From assembly GCF_029989365.1 (NCBI RefSeq), contig NZ_JAPRAQ010000015.1:1-64000 (forward strand): a stretch of 64,000 nt of DNA. Reading direction: 5' to 3'. Made by a program: the position numbers and the translations under genes. Below, one piece after another: positions 45,504 to 54,887 of this stretch. Below the pieces are notes generated by a model that saw nothing but the letters and a program-made list of their open reading frames with translations, did not search any database and had not been told where the DNA came from. The stretch is from Bradyrhizobium sp. Arg816 (lineage in GTDB: Bacteria; Pseudomonadota; Alphaproteobacteria; Rhizobiales; Xanthobacteraceae). Position 1 is the stretch's first letter. The number at the start of each line of letters is the position of its first letter.

Positions 45504-45959
45504 ATGCTGCGCGACGACATCAACAACGCGGTCAAGGAGGCCATGAAGGCCAAGGACGAGCGCAAGCTGTCCACTCTGCGCATGGTCAACTCGACCATCA
45601 AGAACGCCGACATCGAGGCGCGCGGCAACGGCAAGCCGCCGCTGTCGGACGCCGATCTGCTCGGCGTGTTTCAGAAGATGATCAAGCAGCGCCAGGAGTC
45701 GGTCGAGCTCTACGACAAGGGCGGCCGTGCCGAGCTCGCCGCCCAGGAGCGCGAAGAGATCGCGGTGATCTCGGCCTATCTGCCGAAGCAGATGTCGGAC
45801 GACGAGGTCAAGAAGGCGATCGCGGATGCCATCGCCGAGACCGGCGCTGCCGGCATGAAGGACATGGGCAAGGTGATCGCGGTGTTGCGCGCGAAGTACG
45901 CCGGTCAGATGGATTTCGGCAAGGCCAGCGGCCTGGTGAAGGCCGCGCTGACGGGCTGA
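45504..45959 (+). CDS. GatB/YqeY-domain protein, 151 aa
   Basis: The GatB/YqeY fold (LRDDINNAVKEAMKAKDERK, YDKGGRAELAAQEREEIAVI, SAYLPKQMSDDEVKKAI) matches the YqeY family, related to the tRNA-binding tail of aspartyl/glutamyl-tRNA amidotransferase subunit B. In Rhizobiales it lies near carA and dnaG. It may act on tRNA, but the role is not settled. A palindromic repeat follows directly. Confidence 0.9.
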   Translation: MLRDDINNAVKEAMKAKDERKLSTLRMVNSTIKNADIEARGNGKPPLSDADLLGVFQKMIKQRQESVELYDKGGRAELAAQEREEIAVISAYLPKQMSDDEVKKAIADAIAETGAAGMKDMGKVIAVLRAKYAGQMDFGKASGLVKAALTG

Positions 45960-45963
45960 GCTC

Positions 45964-46126
45964 TTACCCTCCCCTGGAGGGGGAGGATCGATCGCGCGAA
46001 GCGCGAGCGGGGTGGGGTGATCTCTCCACTCGGGCAGCGCGTCGGTGGACAGACTGTCACCCCACCTCGGTTCGCATGCCGCTTCGCTCTATGCGAACCG
46101 ATCCTCCCCCTCCAGGGGAGGAGGGG
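45964..46126. repeat. long intergenic palindromic repeat, copy 2
   Basis: TACCCTCCCCTGGAGGGGGA at 45965 is inverted at about 46101-46120 (ATCCTCCCCCTCCAGGGGAG). It shares both the outer arms and the GCGGGGTGGGGTGA block with the copy at 28579-28743, while the central loop is unrelated. Confidence 0.75.
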
Positions 46127-46187
46127 CACCTTTGTCGCCGCGGCAATCCGGCCTAGTCTCTCCGCCAGAAAAGATCGGAGGCAACCG

Positions 46188-47330
46188 ATGACCGGCGCCA
46201 TCAAACCGTTTCGCATCGCCATCAGCGACGACATTCTCACCGACCTCAAATCGCGCCTCGCCCGCACGCGCTGGCCGGATGCGGAGCTGGTCGACGACTG
46301 GAGCCAGGGCGCGCCGCTGAAATGGATCCAGGAGATCTGCGCCTACTGGGCGAACAATTATGACTGGCGGGCGCGCGAGGCAAAACTGAACCGCTTCGAG
46401 CAATTCACCACCGAGATCGACGGGCTCGACATCCACTTCTTGCATGCGCGCTCGAAGGAGCCGTCGGCGCTGCCGCTGATCATCACCCATGGTTGGCCCG
46501 GCTCCATCGTGGAATTCCAGAAGGCGATCGCGCCGCTGGTCGATCCTGCCGCGCATGGCGGTAATCCTGCGGATGCGTTTCATGTGGTGTGTCCGTCGCT
46601 GCCGGGCTTTGGCTTCTCCGCCAAGCCAAAGACCACCGGCTGGAGCGTCGACCGCATCGCCGCAACCTGGGCGAAGTTGATGGATCGGCTCGGTTACGCG
46701 CGTTACGGCGCGCAGGGTGGCGACTGGGGCTCGGCGGTGACGACATCGCTGGGCGCGCAGGACGCCGAGCACTGCGCCGGCATCCACATCACGCTCGCCT
46801 TCAACGCGGCGCCGAAGGTCGAGGGCGAGCCGACGGCGGAAGAGAAGCGCGCGCTCGCCGGCCTCAAGCATTATGTCGATCTCGATTCCGGCTATTCCAG
46901 GCAGCAATCGACCCGGCCGCAGACGCTCGGCTATGGTCTGACGGATTCACCGAGCGGGCAGGCGGCCTGGATACTGGAAAAATTCTGGGCCTGGACCGAT
47001 TGCGACGGCCATCCCGAAAACATTTTCGACAAGGACGAGCTGCTCGACAACGTCATGCTCTATTGGGCAACGGAGACGGCGACCTCCTCCGCACGGCTCT
47101 ATTGGGAGAGTTTTGGCAGGCGCCGAACGACCCCGATCGTGAAGGTGCCGACCGGCGTCGCCGTGTTCCCCAAGGAGATCATCACGCCGGTCAGGCGCTG
47201 GATGGAGCCGAACTTTCCTAACATCACGCACTGGAGCGAGATGGAGAAGGGCGGGCATTTCGCCGCATTCGAGCAGCCGGAGCTGTATGTTGGCGACGTC
47301 AGGAAATTCTTTCGGACGCTGCGCCGTTAG
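46188..47330 (+). CDS. epoxide hydrolase-like protein, 380 aa
   Basis: An N-terminal EHN domain (FRIAISDDILTDLKSRLART, residues 1-110) leads into an alpha/beta hydrolase core. HGWPGS is the oxyanion region, YGAQGGDWGSAVT carries the nucleophile Asp, and a final His sits in MEKGGHFAAFEQPEL. The layout matches epoxide hydrolase 1-type enzymes that open epoxides to diols. The ATG at 46188 follows GGAGG and is preferred over a longer frame through the repeat. Same strand as yqeY; substrate unknown. Confidence 0.88.
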   Translation: MTGAIKPFRIAISDDILTDLKSRLARTRWPDAELVDDWSQGAPLKWIQEICAYWANNYDWRAREAKLNRFEQFTTEIDGLDIHFLHARSKEPSALPLIITHGWPGSIVEFQKAIAPLVDPAAHGGNPADAFHVVCPSLPGFGFSAKPKTTGWSVDRIAATWAKLMDRLGYARYGAQGGDWGSAVTTSLGAQDAEHCAGIHITLAFNAAPKVEGEPTAEEKRALAGLKHYVDLDSGYSRQQSTRPQTLGYGLTDSPSGQAAWILEKFWAWTDCDGHPENIFDKDELLDNVMLYWATETATSSARLYWESFGRRRTTPIVKVPTGVAVFPKEIITPVRRWMEPNFPNITHWSEMEKGGHFAAFEQPELYVGDVRKFFRTLRR

Positions 47331-47343
47331 GGGATGCCTCCGC

Positions 47344-47440
47344 ATCGTCATGCCCGGGCTTGTCCCGGGCATCCACGCGCTTAAAGTGGTTGCCAAGCAA
47401 GAAGAACGTGGATGGCCGGGACGAGCCCGGCCATGACGCC
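47344..47440. repeat. intergenic palindromic repeat
   Basis: CATGCCCGGGCTTGTCCCGG is inverted at 47413-47437 (GCCGGGACGAGCCCGGCCATG), just before the acyl-CoA synthetase gene. Such repeats occur throughout Bradyrhizobium genomes. Confidence 0.6.
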
Positions 47441-47466
47441 GAGAGTACGGGAAACGATCCAAGCCC

Positions 47467-49077
47467 ATGCTGACCGAAGCCGCAACCTACGAAGAGCTCT
47501 ATCGCAACTTCCGCTGGGACGTCCCGGCGCGCTTCAACATGGCGGAGGCGTGCTGCGACCGCCATGCCGACGGCACGGGCCGCCTCGCGCTGCTCTATGT
47601 CGACGAGAACGGCGCAACCACGCGCACCTCGTTCGACGAGGTCGCGGAGATGTCGCGCCGCTTCGCCAATGTGCTGAAGGCCGACGGGCTTGTGCGCGGC
47701 GACCGCGTCGCGGTGTTCCTGTCGCAGTCGCTGGAGCTGCCGATCGCGCATATGGCCGCGTTCCGCTCCGGGCTGATCTCGATCCCGCTGTTCGCGCTGT
47801 TCGGCGAGGACGCGCTGGAATTCCGCCTGTCGAATTCGCAAGCAAGAGCCATCATCACTGATGAGGCGGGCTGGGAGAAGCTCACGAGGGTCCGCGATCG
47901 GCTGCCCTATCTGCAGGACATCTATGTCGCGAGCGGCGCCGTCCACGCCGGCGCAAAACCGTTCTGGTCGGCGATCGAAACCGCGTCCGAGGACTTTGCG
48001 ACCGTCGATACCTCCGCCGATGACCCCGCCCTGATCATCTACACGTCAGGCACGACGGGCAATCCGAAGGGCGCGCTGCATGCGCATCGCGTCGTGCTCG
48101 GCCATTTGCCGAATGTCGAGATGTGCCACAACTTCCTGCCGCGCCCCGGCGATCTGATGTGGACGCCGGCGGACTGGGCGTGGATCGGCGGCCTCGTCAA
48201 CGGCCTGTTCGCGTTCTGGTATCACGGCATCCCGCTGGTGGGACACCGCGCGCGAAAGTTCGAGCCGCAGGCGGCAATGCAGATGATGGCCGACCTCGGT
48301 GTCCGCAACGTCTTCCTGCCGCCGACCGCGCTGAAGCTGATGCGGCAGGCCGGCGTGAAGCATCCGGGCGTCAAGCTGCGCAGCATTTTCACCGGCGGTG
48401 AATCGCTCGGCGGCGAGCTGCTCGGCTGGGTGCGCGAGACGTTCGGCATCGATGCGCACGAGGTGTTCGGCCAGACCGAGTGCAACCTCGTGATCGGTAG
48501 CAACTCGAACCTGTTTCCGATCCGCCCGGGTTCGATGGGCAAGGCGACGCCAGGCTTCGACGTCCGCATCGTCAACGACAAGGGCGAGGAACTGCCGACG
48601 GGGCAGCGCGGCATCATCGGCGTGCGCCAGCCGTGTCCGTGCACGATGCTCGAATACTGGCGCGATCCGGACGCGACGGCGAAGAAATATGCCGGCGAAT
48701 TCCTGCTGACCGGCGATCTCGGTACCCGGGATGAGGACGGCTATTTCTGGTATGTCAGCCGCGAGGACGACGTCATCACCACCGCTGGCTATCGCGTCGG
48801 CCCGTCCGAGATCGAGCACACGCTGATGAAGCATCCGTCGGTGGCGATGGCGGCGGTGGTCGGCATCCCCGATCCGATCCGCACCGAATCGATCAAGGCC
48901 TGGATCGTGCTGCGTCCCGGCTTCGCGGCAAGCGACACGCTCGCGCGCGAGATCCAGGAATTCGTGAAGGTGCAACTCGCCGCCCACGAATATCCGCGCT
49001 TCGTCGCGTTCGCGGAGACACTGCCGATGACGGCCACGGGCAAGGTGCTGCGGCGCGAGCTGCGGGCACGAGGTTAG
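47467..49077 (+). CDS. AMP-forming acyl-CoA synthetase, 536 aa
   Basis: The adenylate-forming signature IIYTSGTTGNPKGALHAHR (from residue 190), the adenine-binding HEVFGQTECN and the hinge GDLGTRDEDGYFWYVSREDD identify an AMP-dependent acyl-CoA synthetase, nearest to acetyl/medium-chain types. It activates a carboxylate to its CoA thioester using ATP. The C-terminal Lys lies in MTATGKVLRREL. A MarR gene follows 13 bases later, suggesting that it regulates the operon. Confidence 0.92.
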   Translation: MLTEAATYEELYRNFRWDVPARFNMAEACCDRHADGTGRLALLYVDENGATTRTSFDEVAEMSRRFANVLKADGLVRGDRVAVFLSQSLELPIAHMAAFRSGLISIPLFALFGEDALEFRLSNSQARAIITDEAGWEKLTRVRDRLPYLQDIYVASGAVHAGAKPFWSAIETASEDFATVDTSADDPALIIYTSGTTGNPKGALHAHRVVLGHLPNVEMCHNFLPRPGDLMWTPADWAWIGGLVNGLFAFWYHGIPLVGHRARKFEPQAAMQMMADLGVRNVFLPPTALKLMRQAGVKHPGVKLRSIFTGGESLGGELLGWVRETFGIDAHEVFGQTECNLVIGSNSNLFPIRPGSMGKATPGFDVRIVNDKGEELPTGQRGIIGVRQPCPCTMLEYWRDPDATAKKYAGEFLLTGDLGTRDEDGYFWYVSREDDVITTAGYRVGPSEIEHTLMKHPSVAMAAVVGIPDPIRTESIKAWIVLRPGFAASDTLAREIQEFVKVQLAAHEYPRFVAFAETLPMTATGKVLRRELRARG

Positions 49078-49090
49078 GCTCTTTCAGACA

Positions 49091-49558
49091 ATGGCAAAGA
49101 CGTCTCAAGCTGCGGGGCTTCACCGCGCCTCACTTCCGAAGCTGCACGATCTCGATGCGGCGCTGGAGCTCATGTATTACGGCTGGCGCGGGATGACGCT
49201 GGAGGCCGACGAATATCTTGCGAAGCAGGGCCTGTCGCGTCCACACCACCGCATCCTCTACGTGGTGGCGCGCCGTCCCGATATCGCGATCGGCGCGCTG
49301 ATCGAGATCCTCGGCATCTCCAAGCAGGCCCTGAACCGGCCGCTCAATTTGCTGCTGGAGCGCAAGCTGCTGACGTCGAAGCGAGCGCCCGAGCAGCACC
49401 GCTCCAAACTGTTGCGCCTGACGGAGGCCGGGCGACGCATCGAGCAAAAAGCATCGGACCACGAACGCAAGGTCCTACGCGAAGCGTTCGATCGTGCCGG
49501 GGTGCCGGGTGCGACGGCATGGATGGCCGTCATGGGGGCGATCGCCGACAACAACTGA
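49091..49558 (+). CDS. MarR-family transcriptional regulator, 155 aa
   Basis: A dimeric winged helix (HHRILYVVARRPDIAIGALI, GISKQALNRPLNLLLERKLL, wing TSKRAPEQHRSKLLRL) fits MarR. It follows the acyl-CoA synthetase by 13 bases and precedes a SnoaL-like gene by 80 bases. MarR proteins beside CoA ligases usually respond to the acid or its CoA ester, which is a reasonable inference here. Confidence 0.9.
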   Translation: MAKTSQAAGLHRASLPKLHDLDAALELMYYGWRGMTLEADEYLAKQGLSRPHHRILYVVARRPDIAIGALIEILGISKQALNRPLNLLLERKLLTSKRAPEQHRSKLLRLTEAGRRIEQKASDHERKVLREAFDRAGVPGATAWMAVMGAIADNN

Positions 49559-49638
49559 CGATTCTTCAAGTCAATATAGTTGACATGAAGCGCGAGCTTT
49601 GCCACTTTCCCGGCAACGAGCCAGGGGAGGGCTCCGCC

Positions 49639-50007
49639 ATGAGCGGACGGAGAATGGATCGCGCGGCCGCCGAGCGCTTTATCGCGGCATGGTGTGCGAG
49701 CTGGTGCCGGGTCGATATCGACGCGGTCGTCGCGCATTTTGCGGAAGATGCGCAGATGCGCAGCCCTCTGGCTCTGTCACTGACCGGTTCTCCGGTCGTC
49801 ACCGGCGCCGAGAACATCCGCGCTTATTGGCGCGAGGCTTATGGCCATATCGAAAGCGCCGACTTGAAGATCCTGAACTGGAGCTGGGACGAGGCGATCG
49901 CGCGCCTGACGGTGTGGTGGCAGCTCGGCGAGACGCGCGCCAGCGAGTTCATGGATTTCGACGATGCGGGCCGTGTGGTGCGCAGCGAAGCCTTCTACGG
50001 AAAATGA
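49639..50007 (+). CDS. SnoaL-like domain protein, 122 aa
   Basis: A small alpha+beta barrel (ERFIAAWCASWCRVDIDAVV, AHFAEDAQMRSPLA, GAENIRAYWREAYG, SEFMDFDDAGRVVRS) of the SnoaL/NTF2-like class, which includes isomerases, cyclases and non-enzymatic binders. The ATG at 49639 follows AGGGGAGGG. Its TGA overlaps the ATG of the next, membrane gene. Function unknown. Confidence 0.8.
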   Translation: MSGRRMDRAAAERFIAAWCASWCRVDIDAVVAHFAEDAQMRSPLALSLTGSPVVTGAENIRAYWREAYGHIESADLKILNWSWDEAIARLTVWWQLGETRASEFMDFDDAGRVVRSEAFYGK

Positions 50008-50453
50008 TCATGCGCCTTTCGGATTTCGTCCTGCTCCTCAACACGCTCTGGTTCGGCGGCGCCTTCATCCAGTTCAGCATCGCCCAGGGCAACACGCTGA
50101 AGATACTCTTGCCGCGCGAAGAGCGCGGCAATCCGATCGCGCCGACGCTTGCCGCCAGCGTGGCGTTCCTGGGCGGGATGAATCTGCCGATCGGGCTTTT
50201 GTCGTTGTATCTTCTGGCCGCTCGTCCGGCTTTCTTCCAGCCGATCGAGGCGCAGCTCGCGCTATTCCTGTTCTTTGCCGCCTGCCACTTCAGCCAATTC
50301 GCCTATAACCTTCCGGTCCTGATGCGCGGAGGGCGCGTCGGAGTGGCCTACTGGCCCGTGCTGAAAGGTCCGATGCTCAGGATCTTCGTCATCGACGCGG
50401 CTCTCTTCGCGGCCAATCTCGGCGTGGCGCTTCGGCTGGCGTTCTCTTCCTGA
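50004..50453 (+). CDS. four-helix inner-membrane protein, 149 aa
   Basis: About four membrane helices (FVLLLNTLWFGGAFIQFSIA, LAASVAFLGGMNLPIGLLSL, LALFLFFAACHFSQFAYNLP, RIFVIDAALFAANLGVALRL). The ATG overlaps the previous stop (ATGA), so it is coupled to the SnoaL-like gene. It resembles small DUF-type integral proteins found in Rhizobiales; no transport motif is evident. Confidence 0.7.
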   Translation: MIMRLSDFVLLLNTLWFGGAFIQFSIAQGNTLKILLPREERGNPIAPTLAASVAFLGGMNLPIGLLSLYLLAARPAFFQPIEAQLALFLFFAACHFSQFAYNLPVLMRGGRVGVAYWPVLKGPMLRIFVIDAALFAANLGVALRLAFSS

Positions 50454-50455
50454 TT

Positions 50456-52687
50456 TCAGCGCGGCGGCGCCGACAGGGCGGATCGCAGCATCGCGGCAAG
50501 ATCCTTCCGCCGGAACGGTTTTGTCAGGATGCGGGCGTCGCCGACCCCGTCGGGCGTCTTGACGGGATTTTGGGTGTAGCCCGAGGTGAAGAGCACCTTG
50601 AGCCCGGGCCGCAAGCCGGTCGCTTGCCTGGCAAGCTCCGGCCCGAACATGCCGCCGGGCATCACGACGTCGGTGAGCAGCAGGTCGATGTCGCCGGGGC
50701 GGCGCAACAATTCGAGAGCCGCGGGACCGTTCGACGCCGCGATGACGCGATAGCCGAGCGTCTTCAGCTCGCTCTCGACATAGGCCCGAACTATGTCGTC
50801 GTCCTCGACGACAAGAATGGTCTCGCTTCCGTCGGGGGTGACGATCCGTTCCGCGGGTGACGGATGCTCGTTCGGTTGCGTCGCAAGGCGGGGAAAGAAC
50901 AGCCTGACGACGCTGCCTCGTCCCGGTTCGGACTGCATCTGCACGACGCCGCCCGATTGCCGCACAAAGCCGTAGACCATGCTCAGGCCGAGCCCGGTGC
51001 CCTTGCCGACCTCCTTGGTGGTGAAGAACGGCTCGAACGCCCGGCTCGCCACCTCGGCAGTCATGCCGCTGCCGGTGTCGGTCACGGCCACCATGACGTA
51101 GTCGCCCGGCCGCGGCTCGCCGTTGACGTCGAGGTCGGATTCACCGAGCGAGGTGTTGCGCACCTCGATCGTCAGCTTGCCGCCGAGCGGCATGACGTCG
51201 CGTGCGTTGAGCACGAGATTGAGCAGCGCCGTTGTCAGCTGGCCGGGATCGACGCTGGTCAGCCACACATCCGGCTCGAGCGCGAAGGTGCATTCGATGT
51301 GCTCGCCCAGGGGCCGGCGCAACAACTGCTCCATCTCGCCAATCTTCGCGGCGATGTCGATGTCTCGCGGCCTCAGGGGCTGCTTGCGCGCGAAGGCGAG
51401 CAGGCTCCGCGTCAGGTCGGAGCCGCGCTCGGCGGCGGTCGCGATGTCGTTGGCGATCCGGTGCAGTTCCTGGTTGCCGGCCAGCCTGTCGGCAAGATGC
51501 TCGGAGTTGCCGAGAATGACGGTCAAGAGGTTGTTGAAATCGTGCGCTACGCCACCGGTGAGCTGGCCCATGGCTTCCATCTTCTGGGATTGGCTGAGCT
51601 TGTGGCTGAGGTCGGCGATGGCGGCGCGTTGCTGCTCGAGCGACTCGGCGGTGCCGTTGAGCAGGGTCATCAATCCGCCCAGCTCCCCGCCCGGGTGGGG
51701 AGGCGGAATTCGCGCGCTGAGATCTCCGAGCCCAAGTTTCTTCGCCATGGTGGCGAGGCGTCCGACCTGGCGCCCGACGCTCACGGTCGCAAGGATCCAG
51801 ACGGCCGCGAGCAGCAGCAGCGAGGCCACCGCGAGTATCGCCACATCCTCGTAGAGCCGGCGATTCGCCGCCGCGACCAGTCCATCCTTGGACCGTCCGA
51901 CCATGATGTAGAGGCCGGCATCGCGGGTCGAAGGCGAGCGGGCGGCGACAGCCCAGACATGCGTCCGGCCGTCGCGATCGGTCACCTCCTGATACGCCTT
52001 CCGGTCGGGCGTTGCGGCGAAGCGGAGCAGGTCGGATCCCGCGATCGACGTGCCGACCGGCTCGGTCCAGCCTCCGCGGGAGGGGGCGACCAGAACCGTT
52101 CCCTTGCTGTCGAGGAGCAGGATCTCCTTCTGGCCGAGCAGCCGCTTGTCGTGAAACTCCGCGAATTTGCGCAGGTTGAAGGAGGCGAGCAGGACCAGCT
52201 TCAGGGCGCCCGTCTCCGATCGCACCGGATAGGCGATCTGGAGCACCGATAGTCCGGTCAGCCGGCCGAATACCGGCTCGAGCGCGATGTCGCGCGACGC
52301 CAGGGCCTGCTTGAAATAGGCGCGATCCCGGAGGTCGAGGGTGCGGTTGGTCCGCAGCGAATCGCAGAACAGGCTACCGTCGGGATCGATGGTCAATATC
52401 CCGGTGAACTGTGGGTATTCCTCGCGCACTTCCGACAGGAACGCCGAGCACGCCGCCTTGTCGCGCGTGTCGAGGTCACGTGCACGGGCGAGACCATAGT
52501 GAAGCTGGGTGGTGCCCTGGATCTTCTCGTCCAGGTCGCTTGCAATGTCGTCGGCTGTCGCGGTCAGATTGGCCAGGGCTGCGTCGATTTCGCTGCTGCG
52601 ATTTTGCACGAAACGTAAGCCGACGAGGATGGCCGGCACCAGCATGGCCGCAATGACGAGTATCAGTAGCCGGGTACGCAAGCTCAT
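50456..52687 (-). CDS. hybrid sensor histidine kinase with receiver, 743 aa
   Basis: Domain order: membrane helix 7-27, a large periplasmic Cache-like sensor (about 30-275), second helix near 290-312, HAMP, HisKA with phospho-acceptor His382 (GGVAHDFNNLLTVI), HATPase (NARDVMPLGG, DTGSGM, GTGLGLSMV) and a C-terminal receiver with Asp673 (LLLTDVVMPGG). A hybrid kinase of this form autophosphorylates and passes phosphate to its own receiver. No partner regulator adjoins it. The start at 52687 precedes MSLRTRLLILVIAAMLV. Confidence 0.93.
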   Translation of the reverse strand: MSLRTRLLILVIAAMLVPAILVGLRFVQNRSSEIDAALANLTATADDIASDLDEKIQGTTQLHYGLARARDLDTRDKAACSAFLSEVREEYPQFTGILTIDPDGSLFCDSLRTNRTLDLRDRAYFKQALASRDIALEPVFGRLTGLSVLQIAYPVRSETGALKLVLLASFNLRKFAEFHDKRLLGQKEILLLDSKGTVLVAPSRGGWTEPVGTSIAGSDLLRFAATPDRKAYQEVTDRDGRTHVWAVAARSPSTRDAGLYIMVGRSKDGLVAAANRRLYEDVAILAVASLLLLAAVWILATVSVGRQVGRLATMAKKLGLGDLSARIPPPHPGGELGGLMTLLNGTAESLEQQRAAIADLSHKLSQSQKMEAMGQLTGGVAHDFNNLLTVILGNSEHLADRLAGNQELHRIANDIATAAERGSDLTRSLLAFARKQPLRPRDIDIAAKIGEMEQLLRRPLGEHIECTFALEPDVWLTSVDPGQLTTALLNLVLNARDVMPLGGKLTIEVRNTSLGESDLDVNGEPRPGDYVMVAVTDTGSGMTAEVASRAFEPFFTTKEVGKGTGLGLSMVYGFVRQSGGVVQMQSEPGRGSVVRLFFPRLATQPNEHPSPAERIVTPDGSETILVVEDDDIVRAYVESELKTLGYRVIAASNGPAALELLRRPGDIDLLLTDVVMPGGMFGPELARQATGLRPGLKVLFTSGYTQNPVKTPDGVGDARILTKPFRRKDLAAMLRSALSAPPR

Positions 52688-52988
52688 CGGTCGGGCGGTC
52701 CAATTTTGGTCGTCGCGCGTGCTGGTTCGAAGATGCAATCTGCGGCACCACCCTCCGCTCAGTCCATAGGCATCGCGCCGAAAAGGCCCCCGCGGGGAAA
52801 ATTTCCGCCGCGCACATCACGGATGAGCCCCCGGAAACTTCGCCCGCGAGGCTTTGTTGGGCTGGTGTCGGGCCTCCCGGGATACCGTCATCCCGCAATC
52901 AACGCGCGCGTGCGCGCAGGTCGCGAGGGCGCTAATATCGGGATTGCGCGCGACGGAGATCGTGCCGGTGACGAGGAGAGGGAGCCGC

Positions 52989-53759
52989 ATGTCGATCTCG
53001 GGCAAAGTCGATCCAGTGGTGCGTCGCGTGGCGGCGACCGACATCGCCGAGGCGCTGGTCGAGGGTTTGCGGGATTTCCAGGCGCTGCCGCTCTACGGGC
53101 TCTGCTTCGGCGCGCTCTACGCAGGCGGCGGCATCGCGATCATGCTCTGTCTCACCGCCTTCGGCATGGTCTATCTCGTCTATCCCCTTGCGGCCGGCTT
53201 CGCATTGATCGGGCCGTTCGTGGCGATCGGTCTGTACGAGGTCAGCCGCCGCCGCGAGCGCGGCGAGCCGGTCTCCTTCGGCGCGATCTGGTCGGCGATA
53301 CGCGCGCGCAGCGAGATCGGCTGGATGGCCTTCGTCACGCTGTTCGTGTTCGTGATCTGGATGTACCAGGTGCGGCTGCTCATCGCGCTGCTGCTCGGCC
53401 TGCACGCCTCGTTCTCGAGCTTGCAGGAATTCATGACGGTGGTGCTGACGACGAATGAGGGCTTGCTGTTCCTCGCCATCGGCAACGCGGTCGGTGCCGC
53501 GCTGTCGCTGATCTTGTTTTCGCTGACGGTGGTGTCGTTTCCGCTGCTGCTCGACCGCGAGGTCGATTTCGTCACCGCCATGGTGACGAGCGTGCGCGCC
53601 GTGGTGACCAGCCCGTTGCCGATGATCTCGTGGGCGGCGGTGATCGTGATGTTGCTGATCGTCTCGGCGCTGCCGTATTTTCTCGGACTGGTCGTGACGC
53701 TGCCCGTGCTCGGACATGCGACATGGCACCTCTATCGGCGGCTGGTGGTGCCGGTGTAG
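52989..53759 (+). CDS. DUF2189 family inner-membrane protein, 256 aa
   Basis: About six membrane helices with the DUF2189 pattern (EGLRDFQALPLYGLCFGALY, AGFALIGPFVAIGLYEVSRR, LTVVSFPLLLDREVDFVTAM). The family is related to small cytochrome-oxidase-linked membrane proteins, but its role is unknown. The ATG at 52989 follows GAGAGGGAG. Divergent from the histidine kinase with a 301-nt gap in which no gene was seen. Confidence 0.85.
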   Translation: MSISGKVDPVVRRVAATDIAEALVEGLRDFQALPLYGLCFGALYAGGGIAIMLCLTAFGMVYLVYPLAAGFALIGPFVAIGLYEVSRRRERGEPVSFGAIWSAIRARSEIGWMAFVTLFVFVIWMYQVRLLIALLLGLHASFSSLQEFMTVVLTTNEGLLFLAIGNAVGAALSLILFSLTVVSFPLLLDREVDFVTAMVTSVRAVVTSPLPMISWAAVIVMLLIVSALPYFLGLVVTLPVLGHATWHLYRRLVVPV

Positions 53760-53795
53760 CTCGTCTCCGCTTTCCTTCGCCCCTTGGGCAGTGTC

Positions 53796-53875
53796 GTAGG
53801 GTGGGCAAAGCGAAGCGTGTCCACCATTCAGAAAGATGGTGGGCACGGCGCAAATGCGCCTTTGCCCACCCTACG
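53796..53875. repeat. palindromic intergenic repeat
   Basis: CGTAGGGTGGGCAAA (53796-53810) and TTTGCCCACCCTACG (53861-53875) are a perfect 15-bp pair, with an inner CCACCAT/ATGGTGG pair. A half copy lies at 40736. Located after the DUF2189 gene and before the convergent SRPBCC gene. Confidence 0.8.
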
Positions 53876-53907
53876 ATTCCCAGTTCGCGGAGACAGACCC
53901 GTCCCGC

Positions 53908-54420
53908 TCACGGCACCTTGATCCCCATCGCCTTCAACGCCGCCAGCATCCGCGCTGGCGGTGTCATTTTGATCTGCGGCGCCTTGCCCGTTTCCAGCAG
54001 GCTCTTCAGCCCAGACAGGATCGCAGGCCAGCCGGTGCGGCCGCCGGAGAGGATGTCGTCGCTGAGCTCGCGGTCGTGGCGTTCGCTCATGGTGAGACGG
54101 ACGGCTTCGCCTGCTTGCTCGATCTCGTAGGTGACGAGCGTGCTGCCGAGCTTTGCGATGAGGTCGGGCCAGTTGACGTTCCATGTCACCGTCAGCCTGT
54201 TCGGCGGATCGTATTCGAAGACTTCACCCGAGATGTGCTCGGAACCGTCAGGCGCGCGCACGATGAAACTGCCGCCGAGCCTCCGTTCCATCTCCACCGC
54301 AAAGCCGGAAAAGTACTTCCTGCTGAACTCGGCCGAGGTCAGCGCTTCCCACACCTTCTCCGGCGTGGAGGCGATGTAGATGGTGTAGACCGTCGGCGGT
54401 TTGAACTGATCGAGGTTCAT
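53908..54420 (-). CDS. SRPBCC (AHSA1-like) protein, 170 aa
   Basis: A START-like fold with the AHSA1 pattern (TIYIASTPEKVWEALTSAEF, YDPPNRLTVTWNVNW, TLVTYEIEQAGEAVRL). It is the third gene of an ArsR-SRPBCC-SRPBCC operon, overlapping the second by ATGA (54417-54420). These proteins bind hydrophobic ligands and may relay stress to the ArsR protein (inference). It is an intact paralogue of 54417-54887. Confidence 0.88.
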   Translation of the reverse strand: MNLDQFKPPTVYTIYIASTPEKVWEALTSAEFSRKYFSGFAVEMERRLGGSFIVRAPDGSEHISGEVFEYDPPNRLTVTWNVNWPDLIAKLGSTLVTYEIEQAGEAVRLTMSERHDRELSDDILSGGRTGWPAILSGLKSLLETGKAPQIKMTPPARMLAALKAMGIKVP

Positions 54421-54887
54421 TTTGCGTCGAATCCCTTGTTGAGGGCTGCGCGTGGAATGCCGAGTAGCTTGCCGGTCTCGAGCAGGCTCTTGAGCTGGGA
54501 CAGGATCGCCGGCCAGCCGTTGGAGACGGCGCCGAGATATTTGCCACCCTCGACGAAGCCGTCATGCAACACGGTCAAACGCACGAGCGGGCCGAACGGT
54601 TCGATCGTGAAGACGACACGCGATATCGGCTCGCCGCGCAGCTCTTCGAACTTCTGGTGCTTGAAGCTGTAGGACAGGCGGTGCGGCGGATCGGCCTCCA
54701 GAATCTCGCCGGAATCGGTGACCTCGCCGTCGAGCGTGAGCGCGAAGGGTGAGCCGACCTTCCAGTCCGACCGGACCTCGGCGCCGAACCAGTATTGCCT
54801 CGTGAACTCGCTCGACGTCAGCGCCTCCCACAGCCTCTCCGGCGTGGTCTCGATATAGCTCACATAGACGAATTGGGGCTTACTCAT
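54417..54887 (-). CDS. SRPBCC (AHSA1-like) protein, 156 aa
   Basis: Same fold as its neighbour (VYVSYIETTPERLWEALTSS, EADPPHRLSYSFKHQKFEEL). It overlaps the ArsR gene upstream by 8 bases and the next SRPBCC gene downstream by 4, so all three are translated from one message. Such ArsR-SRPBCC operons are common in Bradyrhizobium; ligand unknown. Confidence 0.88.
   Translation of the reverse strand: MSKPQFVYVSYIETTPERLWEALTSSEFTRQYWFGAEVRSDWKVGSPFALTLDGEVTDSGEILEADPPHRLSYSFKHQKFEELRGEPISRVVFTIEPFGPLVRLTVLHDGFVEGGKYLGAVSNGWPAILSQLKSLLETGKLLGIPRAALNKGFDAK

Noticed and set aside
50864..52252. 462-codon plus-strand frame
   Set aside because: Shadow of the hybrid histidine kinase.
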